A DNA stretch of 53,129 nucleotides from Echinostoma caproni (Eukaryota > Platyhelminthes > Trematoda > Plagiorchiida > Echinostomatidae). The stretch covers positions 1 to 53,129 of the forward strand of contig UZAN01041809.1 in the NCBI GenBank assembly GCA_900618425.1, given 5' to 3'. The translations under genes and the position numbers were made by a program. The notes under the pieces are model-generated. The model worked only from the letters and a program-made list of their open reading frames with translations. It made no database searches and was not told the DNA's origin. Below, piece after piece: positions 38,631 to 52,292 of this stretch; the first letter of the stretch is position 1; each line of letters opens with the position of its first letter.

Positions 38631-38960
38631 GCTATTTATCGGGGACACTTGTGATCAACCCGTCCGCGACAGGTGGGATGTGCAAACCCCGGTAAATCTA
38701 TCGGTGATCGTCAAACTGACAAACGATCGGAACGGAGCGAAGGGTAGCGCGGCTGATGATTCATTCTGACCGAAGCTGCCAAAATTATCCACCAGGGAAT
38801 TGAGTGCTGTGGACACTATTTCGATCTAAATAGATCATTATGCCCATCTCTCTCCTCTATGAACTATCACAATGGCTTCCGGTGTGTATCCTTTCTCGCA
38901 CGCACCTAAGCACACCAACGTGTACGGCGTTATCGCACCACGGTGTTGCCTAGATGGGAT
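38630..38960. other. GC-rich block of unknown nature
   Basis: About 330 bases markedly richer in GC and CG dinucleotides than the flanks. It contains a 6-bp hairpin GATCGT/ACGATC (38706-38711 with 38723-38728), and a GCGGC/GCTGC stem enclosing CTGATGATTC near 38748-38778. It has no open frame of interest. A structured repeat, such as a SINE-like unit, is possible, but no A or B box was found. Confidence 0.3.
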
Positions 38961-38964
38961 CAGA

Positions 38965-41900
38965 GATTTCATTTTATTCATCAGAATATTAAACGATAAC
39001 AGCTTTACATGGATTTGTACACCCTAACTTGAAGTATTCTAGACACAAAATTTTCCATTGGAGGATGAACGAAGTTTTGGTTTATTTCAGGTCTAACTAT
39101 TCGATGTTTCCAGTTATCCCCTAATTTTATGGTCAAATTAAAATTGCTTAAACAGAATAAAACACAGGGTGAGTAATGCGATTGACGGTATAATACATAA
39201 AGTCAACCTACGTCTAGAGGAGGTAGAGTTGGAAACGCTGTTAGGAATGAAAATCAAATCAAGCAAAAAACTGATCCTCCTGTCCGAAAAACAACTAACA
39301 GCAGTAACATTAGAAACTTGCAATCCAATTGATTCACCATACTATATAAGAGGAGAATTTGATAAACGACATGGAATAAAAACAGGTTATTGGGACCCAT
39401 TCAAACAAGATAGCAACATCAGTAGGGTAAATATTTTAGGATCAGCTGAAGTAGTTGTTTGGATGGTGCTCGCATACCTTTGAACAGAAGCTTAGTATCA
39501 TCTGGAATTAAATAGCAGAAGAATCTATTTTAGTTTAGGATAAAAACTAAATTCCTGTATTTATTGCTTTAAAATCTGTTCCTTGATCTCGTGTAAGACT
39601 GGATGGTAATCAACACAACGTTTTATCTCATACGAAAAACAATTTGGAGCTATCTGTTTTCCTTGTACATGAAACTGAACGCAAAGGGAAATGGTCCACA
39701 AACGATCCAAAAAAGCACGTCCACACAGTAAAATAATCAAAAGCCAGTTTCCAACAAAAAAGCATTTCAACAGTCTATTACCAAAATGATAGGTTTATGT
39801 TGCCAGTTTCAAGTTCCAGTTAAGCTTCCAAACCGAGTTAATATGCATTATTTGACATTTTGTTCCTAAAGCAGTTTTCATACGAACTGAACAGATCTTG
39901 ATGAGAATGGAGAGATGATCTTACCTCGTGCAGATGATATTTCAAACCCTACTACTGTCCAAACAATTGTCTTTTGTATTATCTGGTTGTTGAAATTTGT
40001 ACCCATCATATTCCACTCAATAATGGTTAGTGTACAAAGAAGAAAATGAATTATCTGCTACCAAATAGTACATGAGTTTCAAAAGGCACCGAACTCTGTC
40101 TTTCACAAATACGCTAGTAAGTTGTGATGAGAACGGATCAGAGACATGAAGACGACGTTGGCCTTTTTGGACTGATTAGAATCATAGTTCGTTTGAATTA
40201 GTCATTTAATAAAGATGTATAGGAATGATTGAATCAAAGGTGAGACAGCTTTCTTCCTAGTCTCGGCCGCTTGAGTTCTGTATGTTTGTCTGAGAATTAG
40301 TCGTCTCAAATCCGACCCATATAATTAAACTTTAATGGAAAGGATTTTTCTTTTCAATCTGATATGCATGAGTGGCGAGCAACCGTTTTTTCTATCAAAA
40401 ACGGGGACTTAAAAGCCGGGATTTCGAGTACCATACTAATATGAGGTGTGTTAATGGATACAAGTTGAGATGAGGTGAATCTACTGGGAACCGCGTCACA
40501 TCTGCAGCAGCTTTATTATTACCGTCCAATAAACTGTCAAATTTGAAAGTTTCTTAACATTTGATTACATTTCTGACTGTGACTGGTTTCGAATTAGGTC
40601 ATTGCTATCCATACGAAAACTCGGCAAATGTTTACGCAGAGAAAATAAATTTCGTCCCCCATGAAGATATCTTTGATTTGCCTGGAACAGAATCGTATCA
40701 AAGTATTCCACAGCTACAACCAGATCAAAACCAACTTTTCATTTCTTCTTTATTCTTCTGTCACTGTCTCTCTCTGTGTCGCTTTGCGATTCACCTGTCC
40801 ACTTAACGTGGACCAGACTGCTCTCAACCGGCGGTCATATCAGTTACCAGGGTGCTCTTGTCATTACACAACCCACTCAGTCCTTTGTCTGAGAGTAAAT
40901 ATGTTGGCCATCTTCAAACTTGAGGTTTTTCCTCGATTTGGCGTCCACCACAAATACGCAAAACTGCAGGAGTGTCCGGAGACTGCGGATCCAACGATAA
41001 GTGGCTTGATACTAATGAGTAGGAAGGCGGTCGAATTTGAACAAGTAGCAAAAAATGCATAGTTAAGGTGAACAAATAAATATGCGTGGGCTTGTGGGAA
41101 TCGGATGACTTACTAGACACGCCTAACACCAAGACGAATTCGCTGAAGCTGAAATAACTCTGGCCTGTCTGATGAAAGCTTTTAATTTGTCAGTATTTAC
41201 GAAATTACCAGATACGGATCGAGACAGGCGTTATTCGTCTTGTGTGCAAGGTTAGATATATATTTGGTTTTTAACACCCTAAAGAAGTATCTGAAATAAA
41301 TCCAAATTCACAAGTTTCGAATAGTTAATTGGCAATCATTTATGAAGTAGGAGGTATCTTTGATCATGAACTTCTGTGATGCTTCAGCTTTTTGCGAGCA
41401 GCTTACTGAAGAAAATAAAATTTTAGAAGTGTGCGAAACTGCAGAAAACCCTGCAGTACTGCAGCTTCAAACGATACTGCAAGGTATGTGCACTTAATGG
41501 TACCTCGGAGATTTGGGTGTTCTTAGTCACCACTGGACGCATCAGTAAGAAGCTTTAGGTCAAGATAAAAGTATCTCTAGTCAAAAGCTCCAGTTTAATT
41601 GATCAACGGAGAAAATCAGATCAACACAGCGAGAAGGAAGTCCGAAAGAACAAGTTCATAGGCTATCAGTAGACTGCCGAATTCACTTAGTCAAAACGTG
41701 AGACGTACCTGAAGGACAATATACACACTTTCACGAATAACAAAACTTCACTTAGTTTGTTGCCACAATAGATGTTTGTCTGCCACTCGACGTTTAGCTA
41801 AAACATATGTAGTTCATGGACTAACCCCAGGATTTCTGTGTATGAAAATCAAAAACTGTTTCAGTTCCCGTGTTCACAGATGCATATGCATCCGGTGAAA

Positions 41901-44900
41901 AATGAATAACACTTGACCTTAACTTATCTGCCCATTTAAGTTTTCCACAGAGATGGGCAGTAGCAAAATAGATTTTTCCACCTGGGAGCATTATGAGTAC
42001 ATGCTGGTTACCAACGGGCATGCTTTTTTGCTATTCTCGACTTTTATGCAATCCTGTTTCTCGGAAACCAACTTTCCACCAACTAGTTCCCTCACTGCTT
42101 CAAAACAAAAAGATACCTTTGAAGTTTTTCGTTTAACTGGTATCCGATGTTTCTTGCAACGATAATCATTTAGCATACAACCAATCTCTTACGTGTGCTA
42201 GAAATATATCCAGTTTATAAAGAAACTGACCAACATTTGACACGAGAAAGCAAACATTCGTTCGTATGATATCTCCCTGACTAGTTATGTATCATCTTCC
42301 TACAGTATTTATTTTTTGATCTGCTGGTTTTTAGCATTATCTGTGGGATATTTTTCTAATCAGCTGTTATAATTAGCATGAGTCAGAAAACTTTTGCTTA
42401 CCATGTTTTTTCAGTATTCTCAAATTCTTGTAACGTATCACTGTTCCGTCACATCTCATACATTTTACTGTCCTATTTGTGTCAAAACCAGTTTTTCAGT
42501 ATGAATGAATCCACGGAAAAGTGACTGCATACGTATGTGTGTAAAGCAGAACAAGTATTCACAATTTGCTTTTTGTAGATCCATTCCCTTTCACTTGTCT
42601 ACCCGGGGTTTGCACAAACAACATACAATAGAAATATGTAAGCGCAACAAATGTGCTACACTCTGAAGCTGAGTTAACTGCTGGTGGTCGTTATCTTAAC
42701 TCAATCTCACTAACAGACATTATCTAAGCTGTATCGTTCGTAACTCCCTCCATAGCTGGGTTGTATCGACAGTGAAGCGAATAATGATCGGAATCCTCTT
42801 GTCCGACGCATGTGGATGACATATAGCAGTTTAGTCTGTCTGTGAGATGAACCAAATTGTATATCACCAACCTACTTGAACCTCCTCTTTTCTGATCCTT
42901 TCATAGACATAAATACCATGTAGAAGAACTAGGTAGTTTGAAAGTAAGGCAGTCTACCTTCAAAGGAATTCTTTTTGTCTACTACTAGTAAAGAGTTTAA
43001 CTTGGACGTATTACTGTTTAGCACCGCTTGGTGTTTTCGTTTTAGAGCAAGCATATTGTTAAGTTCCCTCCAAATGTTTCCAGAAAGATTTTAATCGGTA
43101 TATTCAGTCAAAGAAGAAATCCAACGTATATTGTGAATGAGAGACTGAGAAAAAAATCGCGTAGCTACAAATCGTGATACTAATATTTAGAATGAACCCA
43201 CAAATGAATTTCCAGTTACAACAAAAATTTATTTGTCATGTTCTGGGATACAATTATAAACTCTCTATATTACTAGCGGTTTAACACCGGCACGTTGATT
43301 TGGCGAGTTCCTAATTTTTAATACTATCACTAGCATTATGTACGTTTTTAAACCCGGTTTTGTTTGATATTTCACGGGAGATGTATTTTCTTGGTAAATA
43401 ATTCGGGAAGAGTTCAAGGGGGCAGCAAAATAAACGATAAAACCTAAGCTAGCAGTAATGAATGATGATTCAATGCCATTTTTGATGAAAGATTTGAGTG
43501 AGAACTTTGCGATTATATTAAGTCGAATATACAGCATTTTCTCAAATCGTAAAGAAAACGTTTTGATATGTCTGATTGCAGCTTTGCTTTTCCAACAATC
43601 AAACAAAGGCGCAAAAGAAATATCACCTCATAGGTCATCCAAACAATAAGAACTAAAGTGTCAAACGGTCAATATCAATCCTTGGGAAAATGCCCGTACC
43701 GATCGATAGCCCGGAGAACAATGATTAAATAACTCGGTTGGCCAATCCCGGAAAGACACCATAAACCAATCAGTTGCGGGTTTGCAGCTGGTGTTCAATA
43801 GATACAGATACGATTGTGATTCTGGATTGAAGGCAAATAAATTCCAAACTTTATTTTCGAATCACGGTTAGACCATGATTTCTTTCCCAATCAATGCCTT
43901 TGTGTAAAAATTATATATAGGAATGCTCAGAGACAACATGCTTACTACAGTGTGAACAAAAGTTTTATCGTATGAACTATCTCACATTTCAGTCGAGTCA
44001 ATTTTGAAGGACAGTAGCTACCATCTACATGTATGCATTTGGAATTTTGTCAGAAATCATCCAGCTTCAAGTATAATGAATGCGCTCTTAAGTGTTACTT
44101 TTAAGAATTCAACAGTTACGGATGAGTAATACGTTCAAATTTATTTTAAGGAAGTCAGCATTTTCATCTTAGATGTTGAATTTGTACAGTAGAATCAGGG
44201 TAACCAGATTGATCACCGATGGCACTGAAGAACAAAAACGAACGAACTATTTTTCTTGTTTCATTTTGCGCATGTGACTCACACTGCACATCCATAGAGG
44301 TTCACCCCTCTCCTTATCTCTTTCAGGTTTTATTTTACAGTTTTAGGGATATCATACAAAGTAAACTATCATTTTTTCGCCTCACTAACTTAATTCAGTT
44401 AGGATTGCACTACTCGGTTCGCGAATAACTAATTCTATTTGCGCCGTTTTGATTGTCTGATAATGTTTGGTGACAATTCGATGCTTTGAGTGAGTGAACA
44501 AACGTCGGTCTATGGGATTTTACCAGACTTAGTCTGGTCTGTCTCGGTGACAAGCGACGTTCAAGGACGTTTGCCGGCAGCAGAACGATGAAAATGAAAT
44601 TTTATTGCAATTTTAACCAGTTTTCGGTCCAAAACTATATGGGATCAACGAGATTTAATTAAAAAGATGAAAATCGAGATTATGAGCAAAATTTAAGCGC
44701 AGAAGACAGTGAAAGATGCTGTGAGCAATAAACCGGTACGGTTTCTATTAAACGAAGTGGTTAGTTACAGTTATAATGTATTGTCCAAAATATAACACAG
44801 TTTAGGGACGTAATGACAATATGGTAGCTATTGCAATCACTGCGTGAGAACTCAGTGTCACAAACGCGTTATACTACAAAAAGAGAAAGTGTCCATGGAA

Positions 44901-46185
44901 CAGGATTGACAGAGTCATTCAGTTCTATGAAGACTGTGCCTGAACAGCGAAATGTTTTAAGAGCGCGGTTGGGTGTGAATTGCACGTGCATGATTGAGTT
45001 AGTTTGTCTCAATAGCATCTTACTGGATAGGAAACAGCAGGAAAATAGCAACCGAAGTTTACTTCACATTCCATCCTACACGAGTAGCACGCAATATTCA
45101 TTATATATACGGTTACGGACGTTTGCAACCGCAGAGGCGAATAACGTCCGACTCGTGCAGCCTGAGCTGTTCGCACACCGATGATTGATTCAAGATATCA
45201 AACTCCTCTGGCCAAGGGAAGAGAAAATTGCTTGTTCATATGACCATGACGTAACATATCGACTTTGCAATGTGATCCAAACAGCACACACATTTGGAAT
45301 TCTCTCGGACTCATTGCAAACATATAGATCATCCGTCTTTCTGTTTGATCCTATTGAAATAGCTTCACATAAATTTGATTGTAAAGGCTTGAAAAGGATT
45401 TCATCGAAAACGTATGTTCGCCTAAATTATATATATATTTCCGAAAAGTGAAGTTCGCCGTTCAAAAACGCCCACTATTAACTTCGAATAACTTCAGACT
45501 ATCGTGGCTCTGATGTTGCATTTAATGTATTTCTAAAATGTGAAATGGAATTGCATTTATCAACTTGGAATAGCAATACCTCGACAGCCCGAAACCCGTA
45601 TTCAGTTTATAAGTCAACCAAATCTTAAAAGCTAATTACCTATCACAACACTTACGAAAGTACCTAACTCAGTTTTTCTTTTTCTGCGGCCTACGGGAAC
45701 GAAATAATTGGGTAGTTTTACAGCAAATGAAAGAACACCTACCAATCTGGCTTATCACCCATAGCAATTCCCGCGAGGCTACCGATAATCAAGTGAATGA
45801 ATACGATACTGAGTTCACACGTTGGTTGGGTTTTATTTCAGCGAGGGCTGTCATTCAGCGCTACTTGGTATTGACCGGAGCGTGGACCATCTACCTCTTG
45901 AGCCCATTTCTTCGTTTATACTAACAATTTGTCAAATGGATCGAATTGGCCCGGTCATTAGGTCCACCCAGTCCCGTGACTAGGTGGAAACTTCTGTATG
46001 ACCCCGTGACCAAAACTGAAACTGATTAACCTCATCTCAACCGCGACCCTCGCGTGTGCCATCGTTATTCCGATCCGCATATCGCAGTTGTGTTTACAAT
46101 GCACTCAAGCTTCTAATAACGCCCATCAGTTAACTCACAAACCTACAAAATGATATATCTGTATGAAACCATTTTGTTTAATAAT
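38965..46185. other. no gene recognised
   Basis: Several frames of about 100-130 codons occur (39169-39483, 40661-41062, 44831-45184 on plus; 43265-43606 on minus). None shows a familiar domain, signal peptide or convincing motif. The first is the most protein-like, hydrophilic and charged throughout, and follows a GGTGAGTA sequence. The stretch 45900-46090 is GC-richer with CCCGTGAC repeated twice. Confidence 0.45.
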
Positions 46186-46189
46186 ACAG

Positions 46190-47650
46190 CTGTATGCTCC
46201 CATTGTCCTCACAATGTGCTCTCCAGAACTAGCTTCCCTCCTTGTGTCTTTCTCTCAATTCCGAGATATTCCCAACCCCATGAAAATATCACAGATATTT
46301 TGCATCCCAAACACGGAGACCACTCTGACCCAAACAACTACCGCCCTATCTCCCTCACACCAGTCATTTTGAAGGTTAGGGAATCAGTTGCTGTTGATCA
46401 ACTCCGCCATCACATGGAGCAGAACAAAATACTTAACGACTACTAATATGATTTCCGATCCCATCAGTTCACCGGTGATCTTCCGGAACTCATTTCACAT
46501 ACATGGTCAGCGTCATTCGATAGTCACAAAGAAACCTGCGCGGTGTCTTTGAATATATCGAAAAATTTCTGTCTAGCACGTCGGTCGGCTGGATAAACTT
46601 TCGAAGTTTGCTTCTACTTCGAAACTTGTGCCCTGGATATCAAGATATCTCAAAGACCGCATTATCTCCGTTAGAGTAGATGGGACCATGTTTCATTCCG
46701 GACCTGTAAATGCTGATGTTCCCTAAGGTTCCATAATCTCCCCTTCCCCTTCTATAATGTTTGATGATGACCTTATTTCTTCAACTTTAAATCCTATTCC
46801 TGCCTTTGCCGATGATGCTACTCTACACTCTTTTCTGGCCAATTCCTATTCGCGCAGTGCTAGCTCCAGTATTAAAAACGACCGCTCCTTCAGTGATTTC
46901 TCCCTAAATTCTGATCTGGGCCTTAACTCTGTTTGAGGCTGTAGCAACCGTGTTCTATTCAACGTCAGTAAAACTTCCCTCTTGCCCATTTCTCTTAAAC
47001 ACGCATCTTTTTCCCGTTCCTTGAATTTTAACTCAAATATTCTCCGTTCCACAGAATCATTCAACCTATTGGGTGTTTCCTTATCTTCTTCTCTATCATG
47101 GTCACCCAATATTCATCCACTTGTCTCCCACGCTGCGCACAAATTCGTCTTCCTCTTTTGCTCCAGATGTTTCCCCACCCCCATTTACCTCCTCTCGCTT
47201 TACAAAGCTCAGATTCGCCCTACACCTGAATAATGCAGTCATGTGTGGGGTGGAGCTTCGTCCACCTCTCTTTCTCTTCATGATCGGGTTCAACGTAAGG
47301 CCATCCGTCTCATCAACAAACCCTCCTTAACATGCAACTTGCAGTCACTAGCTCAGCGTCCGGGCAGTCGCTTCTTTATCCTTGTTCTGTCGATACTACT
47401 TTGGATTTTGTTTCAATGAACTTTCCGCTTCTTTCCCTGTCCCGCTTGTTCTTCCTCGTAAATCCCGCGCACAAGCGGTGAGACACCCATTTCAAGTGAT
47501 TATCCCTAGGTATCGCATTTCTAACTTCCATTCATCTTTCTCCTCAAGAACAACACAGCTGTAGAACACTCTTCCCCTTTCGGTCCTCCCTCCAACGTAC
47601 AACATCCTTGTCTTTGAACGCAGAATCAACCAGCTCGTTCTAGGTTGAAT
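46190..47650 (+). mobile_element. decayed CR1/Jockey-like LINE reverse transcriptase
   Basis: The parental protein is a non-LTR reverse transcriptase. From 46190 the order of blocks is right: CSPELASLLVSF (one frame), then GDHSDPNNYRPISLTPVI (next frame), and HMEQNKILNDY, a stop, and YDFRSHQFTGDL. After ETCAVSLNISKNF, where the catalytic Asp of the first box is Asn, the frame shifts. From 46590 it gives YLKDRIISVRVDGTM, then NADVP, a stop, and GSIISP (motif B). The catalytic AFADDATLHSFL box is intact near 46800. Further on are NVSKTSLLPISL, a stop-interrupted CSHVWGGASSTSLSL, and RVQRKAIRLINKPSL near 47285. The last blocks run to 47645, where TTCTAGGTTGA resembles the family's usual ending. 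Multiple stops and frame shifts make it inactive. The endonuclease half is missing. Confidence 0.88.
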
Positions 47651-47654
47651 GTTA

Positions 47655-50600
47655 CCCATACCTTCCCACTTACAGCATATCTTCGGATCATGGGGGTTAT
47701 CGCTTTTACTGTATTATTTTTGTTTCGTGTAATGAAAGATGCAGGTATTGAAAATGCCCTGAAAGCCATCCCAGTATTCGCTGTATGAGTCCAATTGGAT
47801 CATGTAATGAGCTAAAGAGGGACGATTTTGACAAATCCGATAGAGCCCAACCTGGAGAATCTATACATAAATGAAGTATAGACTAGTGAACAAGTTCTAG
47901 TAAATTTGAATAATATTACAGGGATACTGAACTTTGGCGGAGGTCTTTATCAAAATAGGGGAAGCTATGAAGAAGTATAAACTTGATTTGCACATATAGA
48001 ATTAATAGAAAAGTAAGAACTCATGTTTACGATTCATTTTTTAACTGTGAAACAGCCAAGTTTGAACTTAGAACCTTTATCTACGAGGGCTAGAAAATAG
48101 AGTGCAATACGCATCAAGAACTGGCTGGCAGCGAAAGAAGTTGGAATCTGTGACACATTTAACCCGCCATTTTCCCAACTTATTTATCTTGGGGCTGGTC
48201 AAAGTTACACCTATCATGAAATTGTCCAACTGGTTCGTTGAAATGATGAAGAGCGTAAGTGGAAAACAGTGAAAAGAAAGATTTTACGATTGTGCAGATA
48301 TGAACAGATACCAGCAGATTACGATTAACAAACCACATTTGTTTCAACATACGCAGATATTCAGTGGTGTTTGTTTGTCGGCTGGAGTTTGGGATTTACA
48401 CCTTTTCCTATCAAGTTTCAGCCAAAGGTCGCAATACTTCAGCCTCGACCAGTAGTTCTTTAGTTTCGCTGCATAAACTTTAGTCATACCGCTTTAGGAG
48501 AGCCAGGTCAAAAAGTATCGGAATATTGAGGTCAACGAATGTCAAAACAAAATTTATTTTCTACAAATTTTGATGTTGAAAAGCTTAGCTAGGTGTGAGA
48601 ATTGTATGCAGCGCAGTTGGCCTACATAATGATATCGAATTCCGCTTCACAAGTTTATTCTGAGGTTTAAACTATACAACATTCTCCATATTGCAAATGC
48701 GTGTAACGACCGGTAGGGTACAAAAATATTACTACCGCCTATCTTGGAGCTTTTATGGCCCCATTACCGACGAATCGAGTGATGCATGACGATACTGCAG
48801 GGAAAATCTAAAATGCGCTATCTGTGTGAGTAAAAATCTTAAAAAGTAACACAAGCGGTACATTGCTTTGCATTCGTAGCCCTGAATTAAATCAAAAAGT
48901 AAGACCGTTCCGTGTCTACATCTCAAGTGTAACCTGCCTAAACACCGCTCACAAAAATACCTTCCTACTAATTTGATCTGTTTATTACCTCTGCAACATT
49001 TGACATGAGCCTAACTGATTTTGGGTCGAGGCCAAGGCATTGCGGGTTTTGACTTAAGGGTTACGTGTTGAGGTTAAAGGACTGCGGATTTTGGTCAAAG
49101 CTTGATGGGGAAAGGTGTAGACTGACTGATACTCCTTAGTCGATGCAAACACCCTGTGTTTATCATGATGGTACTGTTGCAGATGGTTATTATTCACACA
49201 CGTAGTCATAATAAATTGGCATAGTTTGCCGAAATCATAGCAAGTGTATGTTTATTGGATTCCACAATGGATATTTGGCCCTGGAGCTATTTCGGCTTGG
49301 TGGTCCTTTGGCAGGATGACGAATGTGAAGTAAACACATTTCGAAGTGTCAAATTTGACCATTCCCAATCGGTTCGTTTATCTCATATCGTGGAGCTAAT
49401 CAGTCGTTCTGGCCAAAACAAATTAGCATGTATTTACGGCCTCCAATCAAAGCCTTCAACCGAGTTAGTCAACTTAAATAAAGATATTTTTTGCTGGAAC
49501 CGCAAAACCTGTCGAAGAATTTTGCAGTTTTATTTCACAGAAGTGATCTTTCGATAGTAGGTTTCACCTTTGGATTCTCCGTTTGAGGCCTCCGTAAGAT
49601 AATTGCACATATATATATGAACTTCTTTGCCTACAAAACACCATTCCCATAAGAATTCATGAGTAACATGGCGGAACTAAATATCCTCTTTCCATAAAAT
49701 ACCTGGAATATAAATTTGAGAGAGAATTCTCGAAGTGAATTAGTTGTGTTTGTGGACCATTTATTTCAAAACGTGAATTTCAAGATGCTTGTTAGATGGC
49801 ACAACAAATCATGCAATTGTTTATGTAGAATCACACAATATTTTGCTTGTCCACCTTCAAAACCTGTAGTTTCTGATTTCTGAGTTGATCAGCAGATGCT
49901 GATAAAAGCTAATATACGAACATCAAAATGTTCCCCACAAACATTTGTTCAGGACTGAATGAAAAATTACAAGCACTAATTTGGCTGCGGGTGGGGGGGG
50001 GGGGTAAATAATTTTAAATGATAAAAGGTATTTGCATTTTCTTCCCGAATGATTATACACCTGTCTTCAATGTGGTGGCGTGAAGTTGGACACTATGAAA
50101 CAAATTTAGGGAAACGTTTGGTCACTCAATGGAACTTCAGAAATAAAATCAAACTGTGAACAATTCTCAAACTGCGTACCTTTCAGCGCCTATTGAGCAC
50201 TATCACTGTATTCCTGAACAGCCATTGAATTTTTCTTATGTTAAACTGATTTGCTGGTAAATGACGACTGTCGATATTTCTCCTAAAAGATAGCTTAGTG
50301 CTCAATTCGTCCTTTAAATCCATGACTATGATATTCCGTCGGCCCACTGCGCGCATTACACTGCGCATTGAATGTTGTTACTGTTTAAATATGAGCACAA
50401 ATGTAAGGAAAATTAAAGAAAAGCTATGTCGATAAATATCGAAGGCAAAATTGCGAGCAGGAGATCCATTCAGTGAGGGAAGACTGGAAAGGTACGCTTC
50501 AGTGCAATTCGTGAATGGGATTGCAATTTAACCTAGCCGAGGAGGATACCGAAGGTGAAGCTGATGGACGGCGACTCACACGGCAAATTCATTCACCTGT

Positions 50601-51430
50601 AACATTTGCGACTAAACGTAAGCGTTGTGTGAACTTAGTATGCGCTGGTTTGTTGTCCTAAAATAAAGATTGTGACGAGAGTAACAAAACCCTAGAAAGA
50701 GGTAACATGCAAAGGCAGAACCCTGTTGAACGTGAAATAAAATTTTGAAGGCAAATAGTTTAAAAGGTTAATGGTAAATATATCCATGGGTTCAGATACA
50801 AAATACATAGACGTTGGTTCAATCAATTCAAATTGGGTTAGTTCTCGGGCAACAGGAGGTGATATAACTGTTGAATCAGATGACATTTACCTCACTCCAA
50901 CACAGAAGGCAGTTTGCTTGGATTAGTAATTGGCTATAGAGTTTTATTTGTTGCGCACATCTATGCTTCAAAACACGTAGTAACCGCGATAATCGCCATT
51001 TTGCTTCTTCCTAGTCAAATATGTTGATTATAAACCGGTTGCTAGCAAAAGGCCTCAATATGGAATGAATTCCTTACAAGTTCTGTGTGGCTTCACAGCT
51101 TTGCTGGTATATGAGTAACCTCAATTTCTACTGAGGTTTGTAATCTTTTTACACTTGTATCATATGAGAAAATCACGATAGGACTTGACATCTAATGAAG
51201 AAAACTAAGCTTTTTGGAATTGAAAATACCAAATGATTTACTGCATTTTAAGATCTCCAATTGAAAGTTGACTCAGTGCACCGTGAAATGTTAGGATTAA
51301 TTCAACTCTGGCGAAACGGCGTTGCAGGATGTTTAAATTATCTGTTGCTAATCAATTTTACGTTTGGTGGGTCTGGAACCTGGTGAGTATACTTCAGAAG
51401 AACAGCAATAATATATATCTATATATGTAT
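47655..51430. other. no gene recognised; poly-G run
   Basis: The best frame is a 100-codon plus-strand one at 49255-49557, unrecognised. A run of twelve G lies at 49993-50004. A TA-rich tract at 51408-51435 leads into the left arm of the following foldback. No other structure was seen. Confidence 0.5.
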
Positions 51431-51433
51431 ATA

Positions 51434-51672
51434 TTCGTCACAATAACCTTGTTTGCAACACCGGGTGACCATTGGATAGACAGCTCTTTCAGAGCCAGTT
51501 CAATGAAGAATCAATGCCATGATTCAATGTTTTGTAAGTGGGTTAGATGCTACTAACCGCAACAAACGTGACGTGATGGTCTTGGCAGAATATTTCATAA
51601 TGAGTAAGGTCAAAAGAAAAAGCTGTCTATCCAATGGTTACCCGGTGTTGCAAACAAGGTTATTGTGACGAA
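51434..51672. repeat. foldback with 57-bp inverted arms, 125-base centre
   Basis: Bases 51434-51490 pair with 51616-51672. There are two mismatches, at 51467/51639 (G/T, a wobble in RNA) and 51486/51620. The arms are flanked on the left by a TA-rich tract; no clear target-site duplication is visible. The 125-base centre has no recognised content. A 72-codon plus-strand frame that starts inside the right arm (51634) is probably chance. A small non-autonomous inverted-repeat (MITE-like) element or a head-to-head duplication would both explain it. It is unrelated in sequence to the 16.7-kb palindrome. Confidence 0.93.
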
Positions 51673-52290
51673 AATACACTTCCTGGGGACAAGTATGTGA
51701 ATGAACTGACAAAAAGATTACCGGATACGCATGCCTGGCGAGCGGCAAAGAACCACGAAACCGATCGTGGGCTTCCAGGGAAATTTTGTCCAGTCATTCA
51801 CATACTACTTATCATAGGTATATATAAGCAGAATCCTTGCAAATGTTTTTAGTTGGCATAAACCAGGTGCGAAATATTTGTGACCTCCCTCATTGTTATA
51901 AACGAAAGTTTATCTTAACTGGATAATAAATTGACATCAAAATCAATATCGTTTTACGTTCACTTTAGTTTAAGGATGTATGATAATTCATCAAACGCTT
52001 TTAGGAGAAACTTTACGGTCAATCAAAGGATGCCTGATTACATCAAATCTGATCAGGAGTTTTGGTGGGGTTAGGATTCGAGCACTTGACATCCAGATCG
52101 AAGTTATGATGTTATTAACCACCGGATCACTGATGTATTATTGGTTTTTAAAACTAGCGGACTGTTCACACAAAGCGAAGAACACTCGTTAATCAGGGAT
52201 CAACTTGAGATTTAAATACTAAAAATAATTTAGCTTTTTAATTTGACAAGTATTCATATATACCAAAGAATGGGTTTTGCAAATTGAACT
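51673..52290. other. no gene recognised between foldback and CR1 frame
   Basis: Contains only a 70-codon unrecognised plus-strand frame (51980-52192). No endonuclease blocks are visible here, although an intact CR1-like element would carry its endonuclease directly upstream of the frame that follows. Confidence 0.5.
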
Positions 52291-52292
52291 AG

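Noticed and set aside
38748..38780. CTGATGATTCATTCTGACCGAAGC, resembling a hammerhead core
   Set aside because: The bases between CTGATGA and GAA do not pair as stem II, and GAA is followed by G rather than the required A. It looks like a chance match.
47102..47293. Minus-strand frame, and 46846-47109 minus, rich in Arg and Glu
   Set aside because: They lie antisense to recognisable reverse transcriptase blocks of the 46-kb LINE and are shadows of it.
51634..51852. 72-codon Cys-containing plus-strand frame as a small secreted protein
   Set aside because: It begins inside the right arm of the 51-kb foldback, has no signal peptide and resembles nothing known.
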